From: Polytrichum commune | Lineage: Eukaryota; Streptophyta; Polytrichopsida; Polytrichales; Polytrichaceae | Direction of reading: 5' to 3' | NCBI GenBank assembly: GCA_950295325.1 | Contig: OX485806.1 | Span: forward strand, 45,627,169 to 45,691,168 | Length of the DNA: 64,000 nt | Shown: positions 23,477 through 35,199 of the stretch, one piece after another | Position numbering within the stretch: position 1 is the stretch's first letter | Layout: each line of letters opens with the position of its first letter | The notes under the pieces: generated by a model | Database searches by the model: none | What the model was told of the DNA's origin: nothing | Seen by the model: the letters and a program-made list of their open reading frames with translations, nothing else | Program-made: the position numbers and the translations under genes

Positions 23477-26400
23477 ATGGCCACCATCCGAGCACTGCAC
23501 CATTCCATCCCCCTTATGATCCCTCTTGGAGATGATGGTCTAGCCAAAGTCGCGGAGTCGTTCCTTAGTCTGAGGTTTAGATTCCACCCAGACTCAATTC
23601 ATGTCGAGGAAGAGGTCTTTGATGACAACGGTGACTTGAGTCACACTGTCCTTCAGATGTCCTTTCGCATTGACGATGGTAGGGTTTGGTTCTTTCTCCC
23701 TGCAAAGTACAAGGCCATAGGTGTCACTGAGTCGGAAATGGCCACCACTACTGTGTTGCTAACACCAGGCGTGTCCCTCACGTCCACCACGCAGGCTCCT
23801 CTTCTGGCGACGGTCAAAAAGGAGCCCGGCATCCAAGAGGTTACCTTGCTCAGTGATGACTCTGATGATATGTGCCACCTGCCTATGACTTTGCCTCACT
23901 TAACCCACCTCCATCGCAGGATCAGCCCTTCATCAATCCTCTCAGGATTCCACACTCGCCTACTGTGAGTCAACCACCTACTTCCAGACCCCCAGTTCAC
24001 CCAGGTGTCTCCATAGATCGTCCCAGTGTTGTCCAGCAATTGAAGTTGCTTGCAACCCGACCAGGGTCCAAGAACATCCTCAAGAGTATTGATTATGAAT
24101 CTGTTAGGCATGAGAAGGTTGACTTCCTCCCATCTGTTTTTGACGGCGACGTCATCTTTGAGTTCCCTCCTCTGGGAGCTCATGCTCCCCATTCCCATGC
24201 TAGACTCATGTTCGGAATGGACAAGCGTTTCGACGGTTATGCTTGGTGTAGGACAAAGACGTCTAACATTACCAATGATCTCGGCTTGACCTTCTGGTTT
24301 TCATGTTGTGTTGGCCATCTCTGCTATCATAACGAGGGATGTGATTATCTCAACCGCCCCAATTGAGCCATTGACGTCAACAAGACCGAATGGGAAGGTT
24401 GTACCGCCTCACCCTTCACCGCAGATGCTGATCCCCCAGCTGGGTCATCTCTCGTTTGTAAGGTCTGTAAAACACCACCCTATTGTCTTGATACTTGCCA
24501 GGCTAAGATGTACAATGTTCTTGGCAGAGGTGACATGACCCGTGCATGCATCCATATGGGTCATCACCATCACCCTGTTTCGCAAGGTGTCTGTAGAGAG
24601 TCTAAGGTCAAAATTCATGATCTCATTGGTAGAGAGGTTGAGAGGACTCCCACCGCCACCAACTCTGCCATTGCATTGGCTACTAGTAAAGAGTTCCTGG
24701 CCAAGTATCTTCTACGCACGGGATATGATCCCAATAAAGTTATGGACCTGGAGTCCATGAAGTTTGTCATGGACATGTACCAACACCTCAGCACCCAGAG
24801 TATTCGAAACACTATCACTTCCTTCAAGCGCATTGGGCGAGGGGGGATCATTGACAGCATCACCGGACTCAGAGGTCATAGCAGTTGGCCCTATGTGCAA
24901 GAAAACAAATTCCCAGGCCAAGGAAAATTGTTGGAGAAAGTCTATGTGTTCAAGATGTCCGAGGTGGGCCCTGGGTCTGGAGTTGACCTTGTCAGGAGAA
25001 TGCAACCACACGGTGATTTGCAGGATGCTTGGGTCATGTTTGACCATGTCAAACGTGTCAAGGGGTGGACAACCATGGCTTGCCATGTCTATGACTCGGC
25101 CTACTGCCGGGTTATGACTATTGCAGTATGTGATATGCAGTCTGAGGATGTCACGGCGCAGAGCCTTCTTTGGCATGGGCTCAATGAAGTTATGCTCAGA
25201 CATGGCATTGCTAAAGTTAACTTCAAAGGGTTCATGGCGGACAGTGCACAGGCCAATTGGAATGCAGTTAGGATTATCTATGGCAGCGGTGATCCCAAGG
25301 TTCCTATGGAGTCTCGCGAGAGGACATGTCTATTGCATTGGACAGTGTCTATGGAGCGCCACACCGCCACCCACATCAAGCCCGACCTCCAACAACAACA
25401 CAAGTTGTTATGCAAGCAGTACAAGGATGCCAAGACTCCCGAGCAGTCCGAGTCCCGTTATCTTGCCATCCGGGCATGGTGGCTTTCCTCTGGAGCTGCA
25501 TCCGAGGAAGGAATCAAGGACCTTGATACATGGCTTGCATTCTGGCATTTTCGTTACCGTCAATGGGGTGGTTTCATGCAACTAATGAGTACCCACCGAC
25601 TTTCTATTTCATTTTTTGGGGTCAACTTTTTTTTTGGTTTTTTTTGGTTTTTTGGTGTCAGTTTTGGCTTTTAGCGTGTTTTTGTGCAAAGCGTATTCAC
25701 TACATTTTATTGACTTCTCTCAGAATTTCACAGATTCTGAGTTGGCAGAGATGCCATCTTGCAACCTCTCTGAGACAGTCCATAACAAATGGCTTCAGCA
25801 GTCTGGAAACCGTGGCTCTGATCTATATGTTGCGACCGTGGATGATTTTGTGAGGGCGTTCATGCAATGTGCAAACTACTACGCCTACTTGAAGGGTGAA
25901 CGGTCTGGCACTGGCCTAGGAAAAGAAGAACTCCGCCTTCGTGCTGCACAACGATCCGGTGACGCCAAGAGAATTGTACGTTGCAGCCCTCAAGCACATG
26001 CCTGGAGCAGAGCATTGGTGCACCCGCAAACCCCAACTCGAAGGAGAGGAGGTCTTTGGCACCACCAAGCGCAAACTTGATATACCCCCTGGTTCTGAGC
26101 AGGATTCACATAGACCCGACAAGGTCAGCTTCTCTCATCCACGAGTGAGCACTAGGTCAACCAAGGCACGCACTGATTCCGCCACACCATCAAACCTGCC
26201 CCTAACACAATCCCCCGAGAAATCGATTCCACAACGGGTCACCCACGTCAATAACATTCAGGAGACCCACTGCGATGTCTCCGAGTGGCACATTTCTAGA
26301 CTGCCCAAGACTTCCGCCAAGGCTTGCTTCGCCATGCAAGCTCGCACAAAGACCAAGTGCACCCAGAAGATCGTTCGGCATGGTAAAAGTACTCCAGCTC

Positions 26401-27137
26401 CTACGTACACCGGCTACATGCGCGACTACAAGAAGAACAAGGAATTATTGACACAGTTCTTCTTCTGCAACGACGACATTGAGAGATGTGTCAAAAGCAC
26501 TAGGAGGAAGTGGGTGCAGCACCGTCCGGATGTCCCGGACGTCTGGCCTGTCCTCACTGGGACAAACCTCACTCTCCAAGAGGTTTTGGCCCTTGAAGAA
26601 GGGGGATTCCAACTTCAGCAGCGTCAAGATGTGTCACCCGGAAGACTCTTCGGCGACTCCTCCAATGTTGCTTCATCCATGGCCGAACTCCCTACCCCGG
26701 CCCAAGCCGATCAATACCCTACGCTGAGGTTTGGAAAAAAGATCCGACGCAGTAACAACGGACCATGCGTCCAACAACGCAACAAGTGGGAGTCAGCCCT
26801 CAACGTCGACGGTCAAATCACCTCCGTCACAATGATACCTCACCCAGGGATCGGGTGCATCATTCTGTTCCAATCCCGAAAGAAGGCTTAGGTTGAAGAG
26901 TACCGTATCACTATCAGCACCTTCCCGTCGTGCACGTGCCTGGATTTCGTGGAGATGTCAGCAAGAGCACTTGGGAAGCGGCGCCCTTGGGTGAACTGCA
27001 AGCACTTGTACTTCATCTTCCGTGTGACCTGCAACTTGGATCAATACCAAGACACTTTCATCCATGCTCCGAGCCTTAGTTTCAATGAAGTGAAGCACAT
27101 CCTCGAAAGTGGCATCATGAAGCATGTGGGACCTTAG
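23477..27137 (+). pseudogene. Mutator-like transposase (zinc-binding, MULE core, SWIM finger), decayed
   Basis: Reading rightward: an acidic N-terminal region from 23477; a C/H-rich module (YAWCRTKTSN, then FWFSCCVGHLCYHNEGCDYL) of WRKY-GCM1 type; a CxxC/CxxxC module near 24460; a MULE-like core with FMADSAQANWNAVR and ERTCLLHWT; an AIRAWWLSSGAASEEG segment; and a SWIM finger (CTCLDF ... WVNCKHLY) near 26935-27010. An intron at 25589-25723 joins in frame. Lesions: a frame change near 23870, TGA at 24364-24366, a frame change near 25950, and TAG at 26889-26891. Both stops fit C-to-T change of CGA and CAG. Such proteins cut and join transposon ends in the nucleus. This copy could not make a full-length protein. 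It lies 600 bp from the right end, pointing to it. Confidence 0.8.
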
Positions 27138-27696
27138 CGTGGATACCTATAGGAGCTAGGCTGCCCCCCCTTATTTATAAGTTGTCGCTAAGTATTATTG
27201 CGTTGAGTATACTATAGTATGAGTGCACATTTTCCGAAAATATCGTTGATATATCAGACCTATCATTATCTACATGATGTAAATTGTATTTGTTTTTAAA
27301 TATCTATAAAGGTTTCTAAATATTTATGGGTCTCTCCTTCCAACAGTAGTTTTAGATGTTATTGAATGGTACGAGTTTTGCTACTTTGCTTGAATGCTTG
27401 AATGCTTGAATTTTTTGACTTAGAATTTTCTCTTACGTTGTGACCATAGCCTATGATTAACCGGCTCTCACCATAATATGGACAGTCAAAAGTTCCCTGG
27501 TTTAAGTAAATCATGTCAACTAGTCTCTCTGAAAGGTACCCTAAAACCAAGTCTCTGTCCTGAAAGCCCTCAAAATTTGCACGGAAATAGGTCCATCATT
27601 GTTACTAAAAAAAGAGGCCCCACGATTTTTTCTATTTATTTTTTCTAAAATTGGAAATTTTATTACTATAATTGGAAAGCGTTGACTTTTTTTCTG
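27138..27696. other. 3' flank of the transposase
   Basis: AT-rich sequence with no gene that I recognise; it leads to the right terminal repeat of the proposed element. Confidence 0.4.
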
Positions 27697-27744
27697 CTCA
27701 CCGCTCACCGCTCCCGTCCCAGCGCTCACACGGTAGCGTCGTTG
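27697..27744 (-). repeat. Right terminal inverted repeat of the large element
   Basis: CTGCTCACCGCTCACCGCTC, then CCGTCCCAGCGCTCACACGG and TAGCGTCGTTG. The reverse complement parallels the left end but has extra GAGCGG-type units inserted between GTGTGAGCG and GGTGAGCAGA. Confidence 0.5.
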
Positions 27745-27872
27745 GGTGAGTGTAGGGTGAGTGTTGGATTAGTGTTGGGTGGGTGTTGGGTTAGTGATTA
27801 AGGTTGGTGTTCGGTGGGCGTCTTCGATCATGGATTAGTGTCGGGTGGATGTTGGGTGGGATTGTATTAATT
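27741..27872. repeat. GTTGGGT-type minisatellite, right of the large element
   Basis: GTTGGGTGAGTGTAGGGTGA and similar units continue the sequence class of 8163-8366. The first bases match the left flank over 14 bp. Confidence 0.7.
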
Positions 27873-27883
27873 CAAATGATCCG

Positions 27884-28370
27884 TGGATAGCAAGTTCATG
27901 ACAAAATCCACAAGCTACATTATCAAAGTCCATCTCGTGCCATTTTTCCCACAGTGCCTCTTCCTGCAAAGGATTTCATCGACGCACTTGTTCACCACAC
28001 CGACACGGTCATTCTCTTGCGAAACATATGCCACTTCATATTTAGGGAAGTCATCGGTGTCATATTATGCATCTTGTTCAATAGGCATGCAAGATCGAAT
28101 TTCACAATTGTGCTTAGAATGAGTAATGTGCCTACAAAATTCAAGTTGTCCACCACCACTGTGGTAAGATACTACGTAGACTCCGACCCAAAAACTAGGC
28201 ATTCTGTATGTGCGCCTAAAATTCACTACTTGGCAATCAAGTTCATGAGCTATTTCAGAAGTTTGTATGAATATCCCTGTAGTTTGCACCTCATGTTGCA
28301 CATAGGCGCATTCATAAACATCATAGTCACCATCTAGAGCACGAATGCAAAACTCAACAATTATGGCAGT
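27884..28370 (-). pseudogene. Unrecognised minus-strand exon with one TAA
   Basis: A single frame reads from about 28370 (IVEFCIRALDGDYDVYEC) through VVNFRRTYRMPSFWVGVYVV to a TAA in GATGCATAATATGAC (about 28064), and then continues convincingly (PKYEVAYVSQENDRVGVVNK) to about 27885. Composition is protein-like with several Cys and His. I do not recognise the family. It lies just outside the right end of the proposed Mutator-like element and on the same strand as the gene fragments to its right. Confidence 0.4.
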
Positions 28371-28640
28371 AGCTTATGCCTGCACAAACCAACAGGAACA
28401 AAACACATCTAATCTCAATACTGCCCACATAGGCACATAGAAGCAACATACTCACAAGTAGAGCATTTCGAGATTGATGCAAAGCAAGGACAGAGGTTAG
28501 CAACATGTGTCTTTCAAAGTATGACCATTGATGTCGGAAGTTGTAAATCATTCAAAACAACCATCTGCCATGAACAAACCTTCACCCTGCTCTACCTATT
28601 TGAAACAATGCACTTGCTTAAAAAAAACCATGATACTCAC

Positions 28641-28985
28641 CATTGATAGGGTAGCAAAACCAACACCAACAGCATTCTGGTTCGCAGAGACAGCTCCTCA
28701 ATCTCTTTGGGGGAAAATTCCACAGTGGGCTTTGTCTTAGAAAGCTAGGGTAAGATGCTAATGCCCGCATGTCCACCAATGATAGGTACATCTACATCAA
28801 TCAGACCCAACTTCTTCTCTGCCACAAAGGTGTTGGCACAAACCACATCTAGAGTTGTCACTCCAAACAACATCCGTGGGTCATACACACCCTTGGACTT
28901 CGCAACCTCAGCAGTGATAGGGATGGTGGAGTTCACTGGGTTGCTGATACATACGTTACAAACCATCTCAAGAGAGTGCTCCTCA
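28641..28985 (-). pseudogene. Malate dehydrogenase fragment
   Basis: About 100 residues of NAD-malate dehydrogenase are recognisable: [66 protein letters not shown], then KTKPTVEFSPKEIEEL. These contain the family's SNPVNST and GGHAG(I/V)TILP motifs, the latter carrying the catalytic histidine. Damage: a TAG directly after ILP, and a short deletion with frame change before FATLSM at the donor GTGAGT (28640). The N-terminal Rossmann half and the C-terminus are absent, so it is a captured or relict internal fragment with no likely enzyme activity. Confidence 0.85.
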
Positions 28986-29154
28986 TCATGCATTGAATGT
29001 GAATACACTTAACAAGATTGTAAATCATACTTTCAAGATATAAAATCCAAAGTTTACACTAAGTTCAAATGAAGCAATAGAAGTCTTTTGAAGTTTATAC
29101 TAGTTGTAGGTATAAAAGCCTTTCAAGTCATGTTGTGATGGGCAAAACCTATAC

Positions 29155-30169
29155 CTTGACAACAAACTCAAAAGAAGCATTGCACATTCTTTCTTCCAAG
29201 TTACCCACATCTCGCAGGCATTTGAGCTCTGCCTCCATAAACACCTTTCGTTTGTATTCCTGAATTGCGCATGTTATCATGATAGGCTTTGTAACGCATT
29301 TTGAGGAAATAACATGTACACAGGTTGAAAGCTTAATCAAGTATCTTGGGATTAATTTGAGTGTTCTTCCACCCCTTCAGTTTGTGAAACAAGATAAGAG
29401 GGAAAACTTCCAAAGACAAACTTAAAAGATTTCTTTGAATAAACAACCTCTTGTTTGTTTGCAATGTCAAAATTATCCAGAATCCTAGCAAAGTAATCTC
29501 TCATACAAAAGAAACCACACCAAAGAAAATTCGTACTTACCTCAAAGTGTTTTTTAACAGTTGTATGAAGTTGTCTTTCATACTTCTTCCTTGTTGTTCC
29601 TCCACCCACAGCCTCAGTGTTGAAGATGTTCAATGCTACTTGAAGAGCTTCTTCTTGAGCCTCTTGCATTAACAACTACAACATGCCAACATGTACTCAG
29701 CATTGATAAAAATAGCTCCAATCACATTGAATGATGGAGTGTTTTTCATGTACAAATTCACAAGGAGGTTAATTATACCTCTTCAGGTGAAGTTAATATA
29801 TTGAAGGACGTTGTATAGGTTTCAAATGCCAAGCATAGGTTTGCTGACATTCATTCTCTTCCACATTATGGGCAAACCGCAGCAAGGGCGTAAGATCATG
29901 AAGCTCGAATCAAACCCTGAATGGAAACAATGACTATGCCTAAAATCAACAAGAATGGAAGAGCAGTAGATTGCAAACGCCAACTTGCCAAGAGGTGGCT
30001 ATGGTAGGCACAACCCCTGCATTGATAGCATCTAGAAACGACTTTGTCAAAGTAGCAAACATAGGGCCTGTTAACACAAAAGATCCAAGCTGCTTCGGCT
30101 TTGCCCTCTCATTATATAATTTGCAAATGCATCCATTCCAGCCTTGAATTCAGGCTTTAAATGCTCCAT
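29155..30169 (-). pseudogene. Guanylate-binding protein (GBP-like) fragment, four exons
   Basis: Exons on the minus strand are about 29986-30169 (MEHLKPEFKAGMDAFANY, then after a 1-base frame change LGSFVLTGPMFATL and AINAGVVPTIATSWQ), about 29779-29850 (LAFETYTTSFNILTSPEE), 29541-29675 (QEAQEEALQVALNIFNTEAV, GGGTTRKKYERQL) and 29155-29259 (EYKRKVFMEAELKCL). These correspond to the helical middle region of plant GBP-family GTPases, after the GTPase domain. GT..AG boundaries are kept. The GTPase domain and C-terminal coiled coil are missing, so the copy is a fragment. The upstream neighbour on the same strand is the ABCG7-like pseudogene and the downstream one is the MDH fragment. Confidence 0.8.
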
Positions 30170-30458
30170 CTGCAAAATTCACATAATGCACTAACATGTA
30201 GTAAACATCAAATTCCGTCTCTTTTGTCTTCAGATCTATCATCTTGTCCATGATGAATACCGCAGAGTGGTTTCGTCACCTTTTCAATGATCCATTCAAC
30301 CAAGACCAATGAGGCTCATTGTAGATGATAAACTATACAGATTATTCAAGACAGTTCCAACATTGTTAGCAGAAGGCAAGGTTTGAGGTCAAGAAATGAT
30401 ATCACACAGGCATATCGTCCATGTGCTGCAACTTTTTTTCTGCTTCAAGCGGACGTAC

Positions 30459-33400
30459 CAAAGCGGGCGGCCTCAGTTGTAGGTGCAAGAGCACCCACAG
30501 TCAACCCCATGGCAGATGCTGCAAAAGCTTCAGCTGTGACCACACCTGAGAACGTCACAAATCTACCAACAAAAAAATGTAACAAACATAATGAAGGTTA
30601 GGTTACATGATTAAATTATAGATGAAACTTTACTATTTAAGATGGCAAGTAACTCGTTGGAGCTTTACTTTCGAAGACCATTAGCTACTACCACTACTTG
30701 CTTACATACAAAAATATGTCTAGAATTAAAATACAAGAAATGTACACTTCCTAATTCTACAACTCAATTAAGTGATCTTTTTAAATCCTCAAAGCTCATT
30801 AGACACCAAGGTAGGTCATGCCTCTCTACCTTTCAGGTGATGGGTGAAGCCGAGCCATAAGGTACACAACTGCACCGAATACAAGAGGAAATGCAGCACT
30901 AACTGGTGCTTCTCCCACTACCTTGGCAATCGAATATGGGGCCAAAGCGTAGCTACCCTTTGTTTGCTCCCTTTGAAGAATTGACCTCTCCTTTGGAAAT
31001 AAATTTATAGTCGTGGTGAACGCTGCCATTGCTGTGTTGATAGCTTCCACCTGGAATAACAACGTTTGAATAGCATGACAACGCAGGAACAAAACACAGC
31101 ATACGCTACAAATAAACAGAAGGCACACTTAGATTCAGACCTCACTAAACTAGGAAAACCTTGAGTCAGATAACCACCTTTCCAAGTTTGAGCAAATCTG
31201 ACTCTAGAGTTAAATCCAACAATCTCTTCTTTAGCTACTTATACCGACCAAAACTACACAACCACAGTAAACATGTGAAATTGGCAGTCCAATCATATTT
31301 AAGACCATTTTTTAGGAAAAACATGCTAATGCACTCAAAGTGAGGCTATCTTTATCACATTGCAAACATCCTTTGGCGTATGACACAGACAATAACAAAA
31401 CTATGGCAATTTGTTTGTTTGCACCTGGAGTAAGTCCATTCGGTCTGGAATAGAGGTCTGAGATTTGCCCATGCGCTAGAAAATTGATCTGAAGATGAGA
31501 GCAATAGTAATTGACATAGTACCTCGAGTTTGTTTGTTGCTTTGTCTCTTGTTGTCTATTGGGCAATTTGGCATAGGGTAATTGGTAAACTACATCACAT
31601 ACGTCCTACTAAAAAGAGCATACCTTAGCAGTTTGCAGCAACTTTCTACTCAGAAGCATCAAAGCTTTGTGACCTCTTATAATGTAGAGAATCTAAATCG
31701 TTTGCAAGCTGGTTTGGCGTTGAAAGGTGCGGAGATACTTATACTCAGTAAACAAAATGATAGCAATAAACATCGCAAGACAATGACAAGATGATCTATC
31801 AATTTAGAATTCAGCTATAAACAAAATTACGTCATTGGAATACTCAATGTGTGCCACCTTCAACTAGGTAAAAGCTCTTAGTAGACTGGTTTTCCTACAC
31901 TTCACAACAAATTCAATTCATCCATCTTAAATAAAACTTGCAGAAATGACCATTCCAAAAACTTTCCGATTTCAAGGGGAATTGATAATTAATTCAGTTA
32001 GTTCCACCAAGGAAATACATAGCTCATTGATAGTGGTTCACCAGTGCCCATACTCAACAGCAGAAAATTTCCCCTGCCACAATGTCCCCATGTAAGGAAG
32101 TGAAAGAAAAAGTACCTGCATCCATGCTTTTCTGAAGAGCAGCTGAAATTGCCTCCACCACCCTTCCTTATGCGCACAAAGGCAGATGAAGAGAGACTTT
32201 CATTTTTCTCGTACTTTTCATCGTCATCACAAGTCATTTCGGACAACAAATCACTTGTTTTTCTCTGTCTTCTAGCAAACGCCTCTACCATATCAGAGAC
32301 CTTGTGAGAAGCTGCTTCATTTTCATAATAGTTGTAGTCTATAGAGATTAGATCTGCAAAAAATTTAGCAGGGTTTGTGTGCTCTGGACATTTGTACCTG
32401 TATGCAAAGAAAGAATGTGAGCTACGTAGATTACAGAAGTTTCACAGCCGAGAATCGGTAGTCAATGATCCCAATGCATACCACATTTGTTTAGAAAGTG
32501 TTTAGGAAATAGGTCCAAGAAATACCCCAAATTAGCAAAGTAGGCTAGTGCATTTTTGTGAGCAGGACCAACATAGATGACTGCCCCATTTGAAAGGAGG
32601 AGGAGGTCATCAAACTTCAAATAGATAGATCCACGTGGCTGGTGAATGGAACATTCAAATGTGTGACCCTCCTGAGCAAGTTTTCTAAGTGTGTCCATCA
32701 CTTGCTCAGGCTAAAATGCATCCACACCTGTAAACAGAGAGTTTTCATGAATGTGAAATGGTCATAAGGGTCATAACTTGGCCCAACTCTACACTAGCAA
32801 AAAGTATTGGTTGCAGTACAAGAATTTCCATGATACTAATAATTGTTTCCAATAAGAGTATTGATCAAGGTCTAGCCAATTTTCAAACAACTGACAGAAA
32901 ACAACCATAAACCAGAGATGTGCAAGAAAGTAACCAAATGCAAGGTTAAGCTAAGTGAATAAAAGTGTATGATAGTGAGGAAATATATTTGTAGTTGGCT
33001 CATCGGCAAAAATCACAGATGGGCTTGCAATGAGCTCTGAAGCTATGGATAGCCGCTTCTTCTCACCCCCACTTATATCCCGTACCTTGGCATCACCAAC
33101 AATCGTATTTGCACAAGTCACCTGCTCCAAAGTAGATTGCCCACCTTCAGAAACTTTGACCTATATGAGAGGCTTTGAAGAAGTCTTGTGGTATTTCCAA
33201 GGCAAACAATAATGCATATAAAAACAGAGCAAGTCTAACCATGAAGTTAAAATTGAAATTGTGGATATTATATAGGACATGGGCAAACCAATAATGGAAG
33301 GTAAGAAATTACTAACAGTCCCAGTCACAAAGAGGAGTATTGACCAGCTTGGAAGTGGCTGATATTGTGGTGGCAATGGGCATCTCCAAAAATGAGGTTC

Positions 33401-35199
33401 ATTGCTTCTAATAACATATCAGGGAAATTGTGTGAGGAACACACCAGACCAAGGCCATATAACAACTCCTCTTCGTAGCACTCCCTAGCTTTGGATTTCC
33501 AGGTCTTGGGTAATTGGAGCTCTGCTGCAAGGGACAATGTCTCCCTTACTGTAAGTTGTGAGAAGAAAAGATCCTCTTGTCTCACATACGCCACCCTGAT
33601 AAAATAGAACATTGCACCCAACTTGTTGATCAACTTTGTCAAAGATATATGCAACACCGTGCTGGCTGCTGGTAAATGCAAAAATATAACTAAAATGTCA
33701 GCTTTTCATATTGATAATTGTAATAGAATATGCGAGATAACAACCATGGTAAGAATTAACTCTGTTTCAAAGGGTCTTACAGGTGGACAACTTTCCAGCA
33801 ATAAATACTTCCCTTGGAGGTCAGTTTGTTTGAGATTTGTTAACTAACCTTAACCTCATCCAAACCTACATGACTGTTGTAGGACCACGTTTCTAATTAA
33901 AAAGCCACTGAACGTACTACTAACATTTGGGACTGAGATTCGTCATCGACTGAAATTGCTAATATTTTTAAATGATGGCAGATTCAAGTAATACATTATG
34001 GTAAACATAATTCATATTCAAACCTCTGTTTGGATTTCAAAGCGGAATGGCCGTTTGTAGTGAGACATCCAGTAAGAAACAAGCGAGGAGACGCAGATAG
34101 CTGGGCCAGCCAAAATGTTCAGCAGTGTTGTTTTTCCTGATCCAAATGGACCCATGATAGTGAGCAGCTTTCCTACCTTTGCCTTGCCACTAACACCTTG
34201 TAGCAACCTTTTCACCTGCGCCCATTAATGTGAACTTCTAAACCGACACCTTGACACAAATAATGCTTCAATTGGCCATGAGAGAATATCAAATCAATGT
34301 TCTTTAGAAACTCAAACATCATCTCGTACACCAACAGATGTATCAACAGAGATGATATTAACCTCCAAATTTCTTTGAGCTTGCCAATGTAGGACAGACT
34401 TGTAATGAATAGCATGTCAATCTGCAATAGTATTTCTCAATGCCACTACTAAGAGAGTATTTAGTGGGCGGCACCAAATTCAATCAGCTTGGAATGTGGT
34501 CGAGCAAGTTTTAAATATGACTTCTACTTTGACTTCTAAAGTGAAATTTGAAGGATGGTAATTCAAGGACAAACCTTCTATGAGTAGTATGAGAGTCTCT
34601 TAGGAACCCTACTAGCTCGCTATTCCAACAGAAAAATATATGTATTAGTATGCTCTTAACCCAAACTCCGATAAGAACATGATCAAGGAAAAGTCCTTCC
34701 AATGAACTCAAAGTGGGATATAACATACATCACACTGTCTCCTAACGTCCAATAAATTTGCCATTTCTATCCCACTTAAAAAACAATGATTATTTTATTA
34801 CTCCAGCCACTTTCAGCCAGCTCAAGGTCGACACATTTTCCATGTAATGAAATTGTCATCGTGTAGTCTACAGTCCATTTCAGGAAGGGAGTTTGTGTAC
34901 ATTTTTGCCCTTTTGATTGGAAGATACAGATGAGAAATCATTTAAGAATAGAAGGTTTAATAAAAACATACCACATTACCAAACTTGTCACGGACAACAC
35001 ATTGAATGTTATCCCATGCAATTGTAACTGGATAGACACCGATGAGGGCAACAAAAGCATCACCATCCTCGAGCTCTTCATTCTCAGCTTGATCGCCATT
35101 ATTTTTCTGTGCATCGGGTTTCCTTCTGAATGCTACAAACTTCACCGTAAGGGCTGCCATGCCAGCGGCAAGCACGGTTGCCACATTTGGTAGCACCAT
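30459..35199 (-). pseudogene. ABCG7: ABCG7-type half-size ABC transporter, broken and lacking the C-terminus
   Basis: Exons: 34972-35199, 34024-34215, 33445-33595, about 32990-33121, about 32480-32727, 32116-32397, 30830-31050 and 30459-30562. Visible motifs: an N-terminal hydrophobic segment, VTIAWDNIQC, Walker [10 protein letters not shown] (usual GPSGSGKTT), VAYVRQEDLFFSQLTVRETL, signature ISGGEKKR, Walker [10 protein letters not shown], switch SIHQPRGSIY, then AINTAMAAFTTTINLFPKER and MARLHPSP of the membrane half. Lesions: one extra C in the CCC at about 34105, which shifts frame (exon phases fit only without it); donor lost after EPTT (AATATAT near 32989); TAG at 32711-32713 replacing the Gln of LDAFQ. 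The last ~90 residues are absent and GBP-like exons follow. Plant ABCG7 relatives are membrane exporters, possibly plastid-linked; this copy should be inactive. Confidence 0.88.

Larger units (their letters stand above)
8367..27744. mobile_element. Candidate giant Mutator-like element (19,378 bp)
   Basis: The left end reads CAGGAATGCTACGATGTGAG then CGGTGAGCAGA. The reverse complement of the right end starts CAACGACGCTACCGTGTGAG and, after an expanded GAGCGG tract, also reaches GGTGAGCAGA. Both sides are flanked directly by GGTGAGTGTA (8357-8366 and 27745-27754), a 10-bp duplication in the 8-11 bp range of Mutator-like elements. A decayed transposase with MULE-type domains runs rightward toward the right end. 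A ParB/methyltransferase-like gene runs leftward toward the left end, and satellite arrays fill the middle. The target is a GTTGGGT minisatellite, so some flank identity could be repeat background; in fact 14 bases match (8353-8366, 27741-27754). The single-element reading is an inference. Confidence 0.5.
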
